Shown here piece by piece: positions 8,156-16,432 of a stretch of DNA of 64,000 bases. How positions within the stretch are numbered: position 1 is the first letter of the stretch; each line of letters starts with the position of its first letter. Made by a program: the position numbers and the translations under genes. Origin of the DNA: Maribacter aquivivus (GTDB taxonomy: Bacteria; Bacteroidota; Bacteroidia; Flavobacteriales; Flavobacteriaceae); contig NZ_FQZX01000005.1 of assembly GCF_900142175.1 (NCBI RefSeq), positions 1-64,000 on the forward strand, given 5' to 3'. The notes under the pieces are model-generated. The model searched no databases. It saw only the letters and a program-made list of their open reading frames with translations, and was not told the DNA's origin.

Positions 8156-10468
8156 ATGATAAGAGTAAAGTACGCATTTGCGTCTATTTTATTCCTTTTT
8201 GCCGCTGTAACTTTTGCACAAGAGGCGGTTACCAAAGAAAAGGAAGCTGGGCACACCAACCAGAGTAAGTTTAAACAATTATATGAAGAGTTCGCTACGC
8301 CGAATACTTATAGGTCGGCTTCGGGTGCTCCTGGTCCTGATTATTATCAGCAGCAGGCAGACTATGTAATGGATATTCGTTTAGATGACAAGGATGCCAA
8401 AATATTCGGTACAGAAACAATTACTTACACTAATAATTCGCCAGATGATTTAGAGTACTTATGGGTGCAGTTAGATCAGAATGTTAGAACAAAAGATTCC
8501 AAAGCAGCCTTAAAGAATGGTAGTGGTATTCCACTTGGCGATTCACCAGAGAAATTTGTTGGTAATTACATGACCGAGTCTTTTGATGGCGGTTTCAATA
8601 TTGATTACGTAAAAGATAATTCAGGTAAAGCATTACCATTTACAGTGAACTTCACCATGATGCGTGTAGATTTACCTACACCGCTTAAAAGTGGAGATAA
8701 ATTTTCTTTTGATATAAAGTGGAACTATAACATACCTGATCATACAGTAAACAGAGCTAGATCTGGATATGAGTTTTTTGAAGAAGACGGAAACAGAGCG
8801 TATGTAATTGCTCAGTTTTTTCCAAGAATGGCAGTTTATAATGATGTAGAAGGATGGCAGAACCACCAATTTTGGGGTAATGGCGAATTTGCATTGCCAT
8901 TTGGTAATTATGAAGTAAACATTACAGTACCTGCAGATCACATTTTAGATGGTACAGGTGTTCTTCAGAACAGAAAAGAAGTTTATACCAAAGCAATGAT
9001 GAGTCGTTATGAGCAGGCGAAGAAGTCATATGACAAACCTGTTATTATTGTAACACAAGCAGAAGCAGAAGCAGCTGAAAAAGGATTTTCAGAGAAAACA
9101 AAAACATGGAAGCTTAAGGCAGAAAATGTTCGTGATTTCGGTTTTGCAACATCAAGAAAGTTCATTTGGGACATGCAAGCTGTTAAGTTAGGTAACAGAG
9201 ATGTAATGGCGGTTTCAATGTACCCAAAAGAAGGTAACCCGTTATGGGAAGAGTATTCTACAAAAGCGGTTGCACATACTTTAAAGTCTTACTCGTCGCA
9301 TACTTTTGACTACCCTTACCCTAAAGCAATATCTGTTCATGCTAAGCAACAAGGTATGGAGTACCCAATGATCTGTTGGAACTATGGTAGACCAAATAAA
9401 GATGGTAGCTACTCAGATAGAACTAAATACGGAATGATCAGTGTAATTATTCATGAAGTAGGTCATAACTTTTTTCCAATGATCGTAAACTCAGACGAAC
9501 GTCAATGGGGTTGGATGGATGAAGGTTTAGATACTTTTATGCAGTATATGGCAGAGCAAGAATTTGGTGAAGCATACCCAACTGCAATAGCACCAAATGA
9601 TAAGTACCCATCTAGAAGAGGTGATCCTGCGAAGATTGTACCTTACATGAGTGGAGATCAAAGTACTATTTCTCCGATTATGTCTAATCCAGAGAATGTA
9701 TTTCAGTTAGGTCCAAATGCATATGGTAAGCCGGCAACAGCTTTAAATATTTTGAGAGAAACCGTAATGGGGCGTGAGTTGTTTGATCATGCTTTTAAAA
9801 CATATTCTCACCGTTGGAAGTTTAAGCACCCAACACCAGAAGATTTCTTTAGAACAATGGAAGATGCTTCTGCTGTAGATTTAGATTGGTACTGGAGAGG
9901 TTGGTTCTACACCACTGACTATGTAGATTTGGCTGTTAAGGATATTAAAAAATACTATGTAAGCGATACCCCTAACAAAAAAATGAAAGCTTATTTAGCT
10001 GAGCGTGGTATTCCAGAATCTAATTTAAGAGCAATGGTTTATTTAGAGGAGTTTGATGATGCAAGTATGATTGCTCCTGAACTTAAAGATAATTTACCAT
10101 CAGAAACCTCAAAAACTTTAAAGGAGTTTATGATGGATAATATGACTGCAGCAGAAAGAGCAGCGGTTAAAGAGCCAAAGTATTTTTACGAAGTAACATA
10201 TAACAGTCCTGGTGGTTTACCAATGCCATTGATTGTAGAATACACGTATGCAGATGGTTCTGTAGAGAATGTAACCTATCCTCCAGAAATATGGAGAAAA
10301 AATAGCAAAGAGGTAAGTATGGTAATTTCATCTACTTCTGAGTTAAAAGGTGTAAACATAGATCCTAAAATGGAAACGGCAGATATTGATACCACAAACA
10401 ATAGCTGGCCGAAGAAAGAGCAAGAGAGCGATTTCGATAAAATGAAGGATGGAATTAAAGGAGAATAA
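8156..10468 (+). CDS. M1 family metallopeptidase, exported
   Basis: 770 residues with a signal peptide (MIRVKYAFASILFLFAAVTFAQ). The zinc-binding motif HEVGH is at residues 433-437 with the third ligand Glu456 in WMDEG, matching HExxH-x18-E of gluzincin aminopeptidases. GMEYP at 400-404 occupies the place of the GxMEN substrate-binding motif. N-terminal residues ~70-300 fit the M1 beta-domain. A periplasmic or surface zinc aminopeptidase is expected from the family; the natural substrate is unknown. It is last in the plus-strand cassette starting at 6031 and is followed by a clear terminator. Confidence 0.9.
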   Translation: MIRVKYAFASILFLFAAVTFAQEAVTKEKEAGHTNQSKFKQLYEEFATPNTYRSASGAPGPDYYQQQADYVMDIRLDDKDAKIFGTETITYTNNSPDDLEYLWVQLDQNVRTKDSKAALKNGSGIPLGDSPEKFVGNYMTESFDGGFNIDYVKDNSGKALPFTVNFTMMRVDLPTPLKSGDKFSFDIKWNYNIPDHTVNRARSGYEFFEEDGNRAYVIAQFFPRMAVYNDVEGWQNHQFWGNGEFALPFGNYEVNITVPADHILDGTGVLQNRKEVYTKAMMSRYEQAKKSYDKPVIIVTQAEAEAAEKGFSEKTKTWKLKAENVRDFGFATSRKFIWDMQAVKLGNRDVMAVSMYPKEGNPLWEEYSTKAVAHTLKSYSSHTFDYPYPKAISVHAKQQGMEYPMICWNYGRPNKDGSYSDRTKYGMISVIIHEVGHNFFPMIVNSDERQWGWMDEGLDTFMQYMAEQEFGEAYPTAIAPNDKYPSRRGDPAKIVPYMSGDQSTISPIMSNPENVFQLGPNAYGKPATALNILRETVMGRELFDHAFKTYSHRWKFKHPTPEDFFRTMEDASAVDLDWYWRGWFYTTDYVDLAVKDIKKYYVSDTPNKKMKAYLAERGIPESNLRAMVYLEEFDDASMIAPELKDNLPSETSKTLKEFMMDNMTAAERAAVKEPKYFYEVTYNSPGGLPMPLIVEYTYADGSVENVTYPPEIWRKNSKEVSMVISSTSELKGVNIDPKMETADIDTTNNSWPKKEQESDFDKMKDGIKGE

Positions 10469-10486
10469 TTAACAAAATAATTATTA

Positions 10487-10518
10487 AAAAAAGCCTCGTA
10501 TAACTACGGGGCTTTTTT
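10487..10518 (+). terminator. Intrinsic terminator after the M1 peptidase gene
   Basis: GCCTCGTA (10493-10500) pairs with TACGGGGC (10505-10512) through a four-base loop with one G-U pair. It is preceded by A7 and followed by T6. Confidence 0.85.
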
Positions 10519-10539
10519 AATTTCGATACTAAACTTGTT

Positions 10540-10547
10540 TATATTTG
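10540..10547 (+). promoter_or_regulatory. Putative -7 box for tatA
   Basis: TATATTTG matches TAnnTTTG. Transcription would begin around 10553, making the ATG at 10552 leaderless or untranscribed and favouring the in-frame ATG at 10561. Confidence 0.5.
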
Positions 10548-10560
10548 TAGTATGATTGCT

Positions 10561-10890
10561 ATGTATTCGTTATTTATTAGTGGCGCAGAAATTTTCTTCA
10601 TTATGTTTATCGTAGTGATGGTTTTTGGTGCCGACAAAATTCCTGATATTGCTAAGGGGTTGGGTAAGGGTATGCGTCAACTAAAAGATGCTACCGAAGA
10701 TATTAAACAAGAAATTCAAAAGAGTGCAGACAAGCAGGGTATTGATACTAGTTTCGTTACCGATATTAAAAAAGATATCGATGATATGAAAAAAGATATT
10801 AGCTCGGGCTTAGGTAGTGATGTTAAGAAACAAATTACCGATGTCAGCAAAAACATCAATGATGTAACAGGCAGTATCAAGAGAAAGTAA
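10561..10890 (+). CDS. tatA: Sec-independent protein translocase subunit TatA/TatB
   Basis: 109 residues from the chosen ATG at 10561; an ATG at 10552 adds MIA. I prefer 10561 because the product then begins MYSLFISGAEIF, like relatives, and because the putative -7 box lies too close to the earlier ATG. Layout: a short membrane helix (about residues 4-20, FISGAEIFFIMFIVVMVFGA), the hinge GADKIPDIAKGLGKG, an amphipathic helix, then a long charged tail with repeated DIKKDI segments. TatA forms the pore of the twin-arginine pathway for folded proteins. It has its own promoter after the terminator at 10487 and is 7 bases before the PAP2 gene. No tatC is in the window. Confidence 0.9.
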   Translation: MYSLFISGAEIFFIMFIVVMVFGADKIPDIAKGLGKGMRQLKDATEDIKQEIQKSADKQGIDTSFVTDIKKDIDDMKKDISSGLGSDVKKQITDVSKNINDVTGSIKRK

Positions 10891-10897
10891 ATTAGCT

Positions 10898-11473
10898 ATG
10901 TTAGATAAGATTTTACAATGGGATCGAGATGCCTTTGTCTATCTTAACAGCTTAGGTATAGAGCAATATGATACCTTTTGGTCAACGGTAACTAAATTTC
11001 CACCTTGGATTCCCTTATTTGCTCTTATCATAATCTTATTTTTTATTAAGTTTCCGAAAAGAGAAGCTATAGCTATGATTTTGACCTTATTGGTCATGGT
11101 ATTATTTGTGGGTACATTAACAGATTTGACTAAAAATGTGGTTGCCAGGCTAAGACCAAATAATGACGAAGAAATAAATACTTTAATTCGTATTCTAAGA
11201 AGTCCGTCTGGATTCAGTTTTTTCTCAGGTCACGCTTCATCCTCCTTTTCAGTAATAACCATAACGGTACTTTTTTTAAGACGGAAATTTAAATGGGTAT
11301 ACCTATTTTATTTCTGGCCTATATTATTTGCTATGAGTAGAGTGTACGTGGGTGTACATTTTCCTATAGATTTAATAGTAGGTGCATTGGTAGGTATGAT
11401 ATCGGCTTGGTTGTTCTATAGATTGTATGGGGTACTTATTTCACCCTACTTAAAGTTAAACCATCGCGTATAG
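10898..11473 (+). CDS. PAP2 family membrane phosphatase
   Basis: 191 residues. The three PAP2 signature blocks are present in order: KNVVARLRP (about residues 78-86), SGHASSSF, with the catalytic His in SGH, and SRVYVGVHFPID with the second His and the Asp. Five to six hydrophobic helices surround them. Such enzymes remove phosphate from lipids such as undecaprenyl pyrophosphate, phosphatidate or phosphatidylglycerol phosphate; the exact substrate cannot be told here. The gene is probably cotranscribed with tatA. Its last 38 bases overlap the convergent O-methyltransferase gene. Confidence 0.9.
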   Translation: MLDKILQWDRDAFVYLNSLGIEQYDTFWSTVTKFPPWIPLFALIIILFFIKFPKREAIAMILTLLVMVLFVGTLTDLTKNVVARLRPNNDEEINTLIRILRSPSGFSFFSGHASSSFSVITITVLFLRRKFKWVYLFYFWPILFAMSRVYVGVHFPIDLIVGALVGMISAWLFYRLYGVLISPYLKLNHRV

Positions 11474-12077
11474 GTAGTAATACTGTTTCTAAAAGCGGAT
11501 GCTCGCTTAGTTTCTTGTTATAGTCTAATAATACTTTAGTAGTAACATCTTTAAGGTCTAACGGCTCAACCACTTTACCAGACCACAATACATTATCAGA
11601 AAGTATAACAGACCCAGATTTGGTTTTTGGTAAAACGGCTTCTAAGTATTTATCGTACTGTTTTTTTTCTGCATCAATAAAAATAAGGTCGAAAGTAATA
11701 TCCATTTTTGGGATAATATCTAGTGCATTGCCCACATGCTGAATAATTTGAGAACCATAATCACTACGATCAAAAAAGGAACGCTGAATTTGTTCTAATT
11801 CTGCATTGACATCTATGGTGTGTAATTGTCCATTTTTTGGTAATCCTTCCGCAAGGCATAAGGCTGAATACCCCGTGTAGGTGCCAATTTCAAGAATATT
11901 GGTCGGATTCATCAATTTAGAAAGTAAGCTTAAAACACGACCTTGAAAATGCCCTGTAAGCATACGTGGTTGTATGACCTTTAAGTGCGTTTCTCGCGTA
12001 AGCTCTTGTAATAATTTAGGTTCAGCTTGTGAATTATCGGCTAAATAGCTTTCTAAAAGAGGAGATAAAAAATGCAT
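11436..12077 (-). CDS. SAM-dependent O-methyltransferase (catechol/caffeoyl-CoA OMT type)
   Basis: 213 residues. Motif I EIGTYTGYSALCLAEGLP binds S-adenosylmethionine, HTIDVN supplies the ribose-binding acid, and FDLIFIDAEKKQYDKY with SVILSDNVLWSGKV provides the metal/catalytic region of class I cation-dependent O-methyltransferases (Pfam Methyltransf_3). Length is typical. The acceptor is unknown, presumably a small catechol-like phenol. It is a single gene with its own -7 box and overlaps the 3' end of the PAP2 gene. Confidence 0.9.
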   Translation of the reverse strand: MHFLSPLLESYLADNSQAEPKLLQELTRETHLKVIQPRMLTGHFQGRVLSLLSKLMNPTNILEIGTYTGYSALCLAEGLPKNGQLHTIDVNAELEQIQRSFFDRSDYGSQIIQHVGNALDIIPKMDITFDLIFIDAEKKQYDKYLEAVLPKTKSGSVILSDNVLWSGKVVEPLDLKDVTTKVLLDYNKKLSEHPLLETVLLPIRDGLTLSRVK

Positions 12078-12090
12078 GCGTTTCTTTTTG

Positions 12091-12098
12091 CAAAAATA
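12091..12098 (-). promoter_or_regulatory. Putative -7 box for the O-methyltransferase gene
   Basis: Reads TATTTTTG on the minus strand, 14 bases above the ATG at 12077. The expected leader is only a few bases long. No -33 box is recognised. Confidence 0.45.
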
Positions 12099-12140
12099 GG
12101 GTTTTAAGCCTTAATTTAATGGACTGAAAAGAGTAGAGCG

Positions 12141-12611
12141 ATGAATAATGAAATTACAATTAGAGAAGCGGTAAAAAGTGATATACCCGTTTTGTTACAA
12201 CATGAGCAGGAAGTTGTGAAGGCAGAGCGCCCGATGGACCCAACAATTAGAGATAGCGGAGTAAAATATTACGATTTAGATGCTTTGATGGAAAACCCAA
12301 GAGCGACTGTTATGGTTGCATGTGATGGCGATAAAATTGTGGCAACTGGTTATGCATTAGAAAAACCGGCAAGAACCTATTTGGATCATAAGACTTTTGC
12401 TTACTTAGGTTTTATGTACACCGATCCAGCATATAGAGGTAAGGGTATAAATGGTAAAATTGTAAGTGCTTTGCAAGATTGGTGTACAAAAGCAGGTTTA
12501 ATTGAAATACGATTGCATGTATATGATGAAAACGATCCTGCCATAAAAGCTTATGAGAAAAAAGGATTTAAAAAACATATGATAGAAATGCGTTTAAGAA
12601 CAGAATTGTAG
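12141..12611 (+). CDS. GNAT family N-acetyltransferase
   Basis: 156 residues. The Gcn5-related fold is shown by the start ITIREAVKSDIPVLLQHEQE, the beta-4 strand TFAYLGFMYTDPAYRGKGIN, where RGKGIN is the acetyl-CoA pyrophosphate loop, and IRLHVYDENDPAIKAYEKKG near the end. The acceptor substrate is not predictable. It lies 65 bases upstream of kynU on the same strand and may share its transcript, but a role in kynurenine metabolism is not supported by motif. Confidence 0.85.
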   Translation: MNNEITIREAVKSDIPVLLQHEQEVVKAERPMDPTIRDSGVKYYDLDALMENPRATVMVACDGDKIVATGYALEKPARTYLDHKTFAYLGFMYTDPAYRGKGINGKIVSALQDWCTKAGLIEIRLHVYDENDPAIKAYEKKGFKKHMIEMRLRTEL

Positions 12612-12676
12612 TACCCATTTATTGAATAGAGTCTATAGAATTATAGGCTTATGATTACTTTTATATAAAATTAGCT

Positions 12677-13945
12677 ATGGAATTTAAAAATACGTTGGCG
12701 TTTGCACAGTCGTTAGATGCGCAAGACAACTTAAAAACATATAGAGATGAATTTATTTTTCCTAAAATCAACGGGAAAGAAGTCATTTATTTTACGGGGA
12801 ATTCACTGGGATTACAGCCAAAAAGAACCAAGTCATTTGTAGATGAGGTGATGAAAGACTGGGGAGAGCTTGCGGTAGAAGGTCATTTTTATGCAGAAAA
12901 ACCATGGTGGGATTATCATGAGCGTTTAGCAGCGCCTTTAGCAAAAGTTGTTGGCGCATTAACAGAAGAAGTTTCGGTAATGAATACCTTGACCGTAAAC
13001 CTTCATTTGTTGATGGTTTCTTTCTACAACCCAACAAAGAAGAGATTTAAGATTCTGTGTGAAGAAAAGGCTTTCCCTAGCGATCAGTATATGTTTCAAA
13101 GTCAGGTTCGCTTTCATGGGTTAGACCCAGAAGAAACCATTGTTGAGATAAAGAAACGTGATGGAGAACATCATTGGAGAACAGAAGATATACTTGCAAA
13201 AATAGAAGAGCTAGGTGATGAGCTAGCACTTGTTTTAATAGGCGGAGTAAATTATTACAACGGACAGGTGATGGATATGGAAACCATTACCAAAGCTGGA
13301 AAAGCCGTTGGAGCCAACGTTGGTTGGGATCTTGCGCATGCTGTAGGTAATGTAGAATTGAAACTTCATGATTGGGATGCTGATTTTGCATCTTGGTGTA
13401 GTTATAAGTACATGAACAGTGGACCAGGTAACGCATCTGGAATTTTTGTAAATAAAAAACACTTGAACAAAAAAGATATTCAACGTTTTGAAGGTTGGTG
13501 GGGAACTAAAAAAGAGACCCGTTTTCTAATGAAGCCAGAATTTGAACCTATGGATAATGCAGATGCTTGGCAAATAAGTAATGTGCCTATTTTATCTGTA
13601 GCACCTTACTTGGCATCATTGACCATGTTTGAAGAAGTGGGTATGCAAAAGTTGATTGAAAAGAGAAAGTTAATCGTTTCGTATTTGGAATATATTTTAC
13701 ACGAAATAGATAAAGAAGTAGATAGTTCTTTTGAAATTATCACTCCCGAAGATAGAGGTTGTCAGCTGTCTGTGTTCTTACACGGGCAAGGAAAATCTTT
13801 GTTCAATTATTTAATGGAAAACGGCGTAGTAACCGACTGGCGCGAACCAAACGTAATTCGTTTGGCACCAGCACCTTTTTATTCTACCTATGAGGATATG
13901 TACCGTTTTGGACAAGTTCTAAAAGCAGGAGTTCTAGCAAATTAA
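12677..13945 (+). CDS. kynU: Kynureninase
   Basis: 422 residues, the usual length. It is a fold-type I PLP enzyme that cleaves kynurenine or 3-hydroxykynurenine to anthranilate or 3-hydroxyanthranilate plus alanine. Visible markers are YFTGNSLGLQPKRTK near residue 38, VMNTLTVNLHLLMVSFYNP, FPSDQYMFQSQ, GWDLAHAVGNVEL, and SYKYMNSGPG with the PLP lysine at residue 244. The C-terminal domain has VVTDWREPNVIRLAPAPFY. Kynurenine 3-monooxygenase is encoded at 40972-42315, so the pathway is split across the window. An MFS carrier follows after a small repeat. No dioxygenase gene (tdo, haaO) is in the window. Confidence 0.97.
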   Translation: MEFKNTLAFAQSLDAQDNLKTYRDEFIFPKINGKEVIYFTGNSLGLQPKRTKSFVDEVMKDWGELAVEGHFYAEKPWWDYHERLAAPLAKVVGALTEEVSVMNTLTVNLHLLMVSFYNPTKKRFKILCEEKAFPSDQYMFQSQVRFHGLDPEETIVEIKKRDGEHHWRTEDILAKIEELGDELALVLIGGVNYYNGQVMDMETITKAGKAVGANVGWDLAHAVGNVELKLHDWDADFASWCSYKYMNSGPGNASGIFVNKKHLNKKDIQRFEGWWGTKKETRFLMKPEFEPMDNADAWQISNVPILSVAPYLASLTMFEEVGMQKLIEKRKLIVSYLEYILHEIDKEVDSSFEIITPEDRGCQLSVFLHGQGKSLFNYLMENGVVTDWREPNVIRLAPAPFYSTYEDMYRFGQVLKAGVLAN

Positions 13946-13991
13946 AATTTTCTAGAGAATAGAAAATAGTAAGATGTTTTTTAATATTCAA

Positions 13992-14060
13992 CCAACAACC
14001 AACAACCAACAACCAACAACCAACACCTGTGCTGAGCGTAGCCGAAGTGACCAACAACCA
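13992..14060. repeat. CCAACAA heptamer tandem repeat interrupted by a GAGCGTAGCCGAAG element
   Basis: Between kynU and the MFS gene there are four direct copies of CCAACAA (13992-14019) and a partial fifth. A 26-base insert follows with the core CTGAGCGTAGCCGAAG (about 14032-14047), then CCAACAACCA resumes. The core resembles an interspersed sequence (GAGCGTAG-CGAAG type) that I recall as common in Bacteroidota genomes. The heptamer tract is a candidate for copy-number variation. Confidence 0.75.
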
Positions 14061-14067
14061 ATTCTAG

Positions 14068-15210
14068 ATGAAGTCATTACGATTAATTTTAGGGAATGCT
14101 AAATACTTCGGTCCCTCGTGGGTTTTGGCAAGTATTAATATTCTATTTGGTACATGGGCAATCTATATACCTGCAGTAAAAGAATCATTGGCGATAAGTA
14201 AATCTGAATTAGGAATTGCTATTTTCTTTTTGGCTTTGGGGGTGTTTACTGTTTTTCCATTTGCTTCTGGTATTGTTAATAGGATAGGCGTAGGTAAAAC
14301 CACTTTTTATGGTGTGTTATTAAGTTGCGCAGCTGCAATGTTACCGTTGCTAGCTCCTAATTACTATGTATTAATGGGAGCTTTATTTCTCTTTGGGGCA
14401 GCAAACGGAATTACCGATATTTCGATGAATACCTTGGTGACGGAGATTGAGAAAAAAGATAAAGTGAAATTTATGGCAGCTTCACATGGTTTTTTCAGCC
14501 TAGGTGGAGTATTGGCAGGTTTGGGTAGCTTTTTAATTGGTCCGTTATCAAATCCTGTTTTGCATATGACTATGGCAGTATTGCTGGTTTTGGTAGTCAA
14601 TTTAAAATTTAGGAACTATTATTTTAATGAAATAGCTGAAGAAATAGAAAATGAGCCATTTAGTTTTGGTTTGCTAAAACCATTATTGCTATTAGGACTT
14701 ATTTCTTTTATGGCAATGGGCAGTGAAGGCGCTATTGTAGATTGGAGCGGATTGTATTTAAAAGAAATTGCACTAGCACCAGAAGCCCTTTGGGGATTAG
14801 GATTTTTAGGTTTTCAAGTTACCATGACTTTGGGTCGCTTTTTAGGTGATGGTATCAGTGATAAAATTGGTTCGGTTAAAATAGTCGCGCTAGGGGCTAT
14901 TCTCGCAATATTAGGTTATTTTCTAGTTCTTACAGGAAATATCTATTTCAGCATCATTGGCTTCGCCCTAAACGGATTAGGATTTTCAGTAATGGTGCCC
15001 GAAGTATTTAGAATAGGAGGGAATGTAAAAGGAATAGATTCTTCTAAAGGAATTGCATTTATTGCAGGAGCAGGATATGCTGGGTTTTTATGTGCCCCAC
15101 CAATTTTAGGTTTTTTGGCAGAGCATTATAGTTTAAGTAGAAGCTTTGTAGTACTGCTAGTATGCGCTTTCTTAATTCTATTATTTACATTCTTGTTAAA
15201 AAGAAAATAA
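14068..15210 (+). CDS. Major facilitator superfamily transporter
   Basis: 380 residues with about 12 hydrophobic helices in two halves. The N-terminal half includes INILFGTWAIYIPAVKESLA and the loop VNRIGVGKTTFYGVLL; the second half contains MAMGSEGAIVDWSGLYLKE and LGRFLGDGISDKIGSVK. The layout resembles the YbjJ/FucP-like branch of small MFS carriers. The substrate is unknown. Its position 122 bases after kynU hints at a role with kynurenine-pathway compounds, but the repeat tract between them makes shared transcription uncertain. Confidence 0.85.
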   Translation: MKSLRLILGNAKYFGPSWVLASINILFGTWAIYIPAVKESLAISKSELGIAIFFLALGVFTVFPFASGIVNRIGVGKTTFYGVLLSCAAAMLPLLAPNYYVLMGALFLFGAANGITDISMNTLVTEIEKKDKVKFMAASHGFFSLGGVLAGLGSFLIGPLSNPVLHMTMAVLLVLVVNLKFRNYYFNEIAEEIENEPFSFGLLKPLLLLGLISFMAMGSEGAIVDWSGLYLKEIALAPEALWGLGFLGFQVTMTLGRFLGDGISDKIGSVKIVALGAILAILGYFLVLTGNIYFSIIGFALNGLGFSVMVPEVFRIGGNVKGIDSSKGIAFIAGAGYAGFLCAPPILGFLAEHYSLSRSFVVLLVCAFLILLFTFLLKRK

Positions 15211-15228
15211 ACATAAAACTCTTTATGT

Positions 15229-16389
15229 TTAATTTTTAAGATTACTACTAATTTTGAAATCGTTTTGTGGGTCTTGTACTTTTTCTATGAAGGCGGTCAT
15301 TTCATCAGTTAAAAGCAATTGATTCTGTTCGTTCCAATAGCTAGGGTTGTATGGGTAGTCTAACTTAAAAAGATCTCTACTGGCATTTGCATTCTTAGTA
15401 ACTTTAAAATTCCCAAAATTATCTGAGGTCGTTAAAATTACGTTGAGGTCATGTTTTCCTTCGAATGATTTCTCTTCGTCAGTAGTAATAACTGAAAGTT
15501 TAATATTTCCGGAATTAAGATAGTATAAACCCGTTTTTGAGTCTTTTTTAAAGAACACATGCCTATTTATGTAATTGGTTTTGTAAAACAGCCATTTATT
15601 GTTATTAAACTTAGACTTTTTAAAAAACATTTCAATTTTAAATTCTTTGACAGCAAGATTGCTATTTTCTAAAATGTAGTATCCTTTAATATCTGTTGAA
15701 TCTGAAGTTTTATTGAACTCAACTTTAGTATTCTCCCCATTATTATATTTATGTTCAGTGATATCATATTTTGATTCGGTGATTTTAATATCAGTCAGAT
15801 CTTTTTTTAGAGATTTTATTGAAGGGAAAACCAAGTAGGCATTTTTATCATCGGTTTTTAAACCTAACTTTCTCATATTAGTTAGTTCTACAATAAAGTC
15901 TTTTTTTGATTCCTTAATTGTATCATCTGTGAACATGTTCTTGATAGATAGCTTTCCTGTAATATCTTCAATTCTATGCATCTCTCCGTTATATTTGGAT
16001 ATTGCACGGAGCATAAATTTTTCACTGTAGGGTTCATTGCTGTAGTTTGTGTTCAGCGATTCATATACTTCTTGTAAAATTGATTTTTGATTTGTAACCA
16101 CTACCTCATCTAGTTCTAAAATACTCTTTTCTAGAAATATCGTGTCTTTTAAGTTGCTAAAACTAGCTTTGATTGTTTGATACCCAGGTCTATAAATAAC
16201 AGCAGAATCTATAGTTGAGGTAAATTGAAAACGCCCGTCAGCATTTGTCATCGTATGGTCTTTACTATTGTAAATACCAACAAATTCTAATGGAGCATTA
16301 TCTGCACTATCTACAACAATGGCACTGGTGCTGTGTTGGGCATAGCCAAAAAAAGAAAAAAGAAATAGTGTGAAAAGTGGAAATTTCAT
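15229..16389 (-). CDS. Exported carboxypeptidase-regulatory-like domain protein
   Basis: 386 residues with a signal peptide (MKFPLFTLFLFSFFGYAQ). Residues ~20-100 form a CarboxypepD_reg-like sandwich (SAIVVDSADNAPLEFVGIYN, TMTNADGRFQFTS, LELDEVVVTNQK). The rest (about 100-386) is beta-rich and lacks a TonB receptor barrel or sorting domain. It belongs to a family of such proteins common in flavobacteria whose role is unsettled. It follows the lipoprotein gene at 16433 by 43 bases on the same strand. Confidence 0.8.
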   Translation of the reverse strand: MKFPLFTLFLFSFFGYAQHSTSAIVVDSADNAPLEFVGIYNSKDHTMTNADGRFQFTSTIDSAVIYRPGYQTIKASFSNLKDTIFLEKSILELDEVVVTNQKSILQEVYESLNTNYSNEPYSEKFMLRAISKYNGEMHRIEDITGKLSIKNMFTDDTIKESKKDFIVELTNMRKLGLKTDDKNAYLVFPSIKSLKKDLTDIKITESKYDITEHKYNNGENTKVEFNKTSDSTDIKGYYILENSNLAVKEFKIEMFFKKSKFNNNKWLFYKTNYINRHVFFKKDSKTGLYYLNSGNIKLSVITTDEEKSFEGKHDLNVILTTSDNFGNFKVTKNANASRDLFKLDYPYNPSYWNEQNQLLLTDEMTAFIEKVQDPQNDFKISSNLKN

Positions 16390-16432
16390 AATTGGTTAGT
16401 TAGTTCTGAACAATATCAAACTCCGTACCGAA

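Noticed and set aside
12792..13037. Antisense frames within kynU
   Set aside because: They are short, have no family resemblance, and lie opposite strongly conserved kynureninase motifs.
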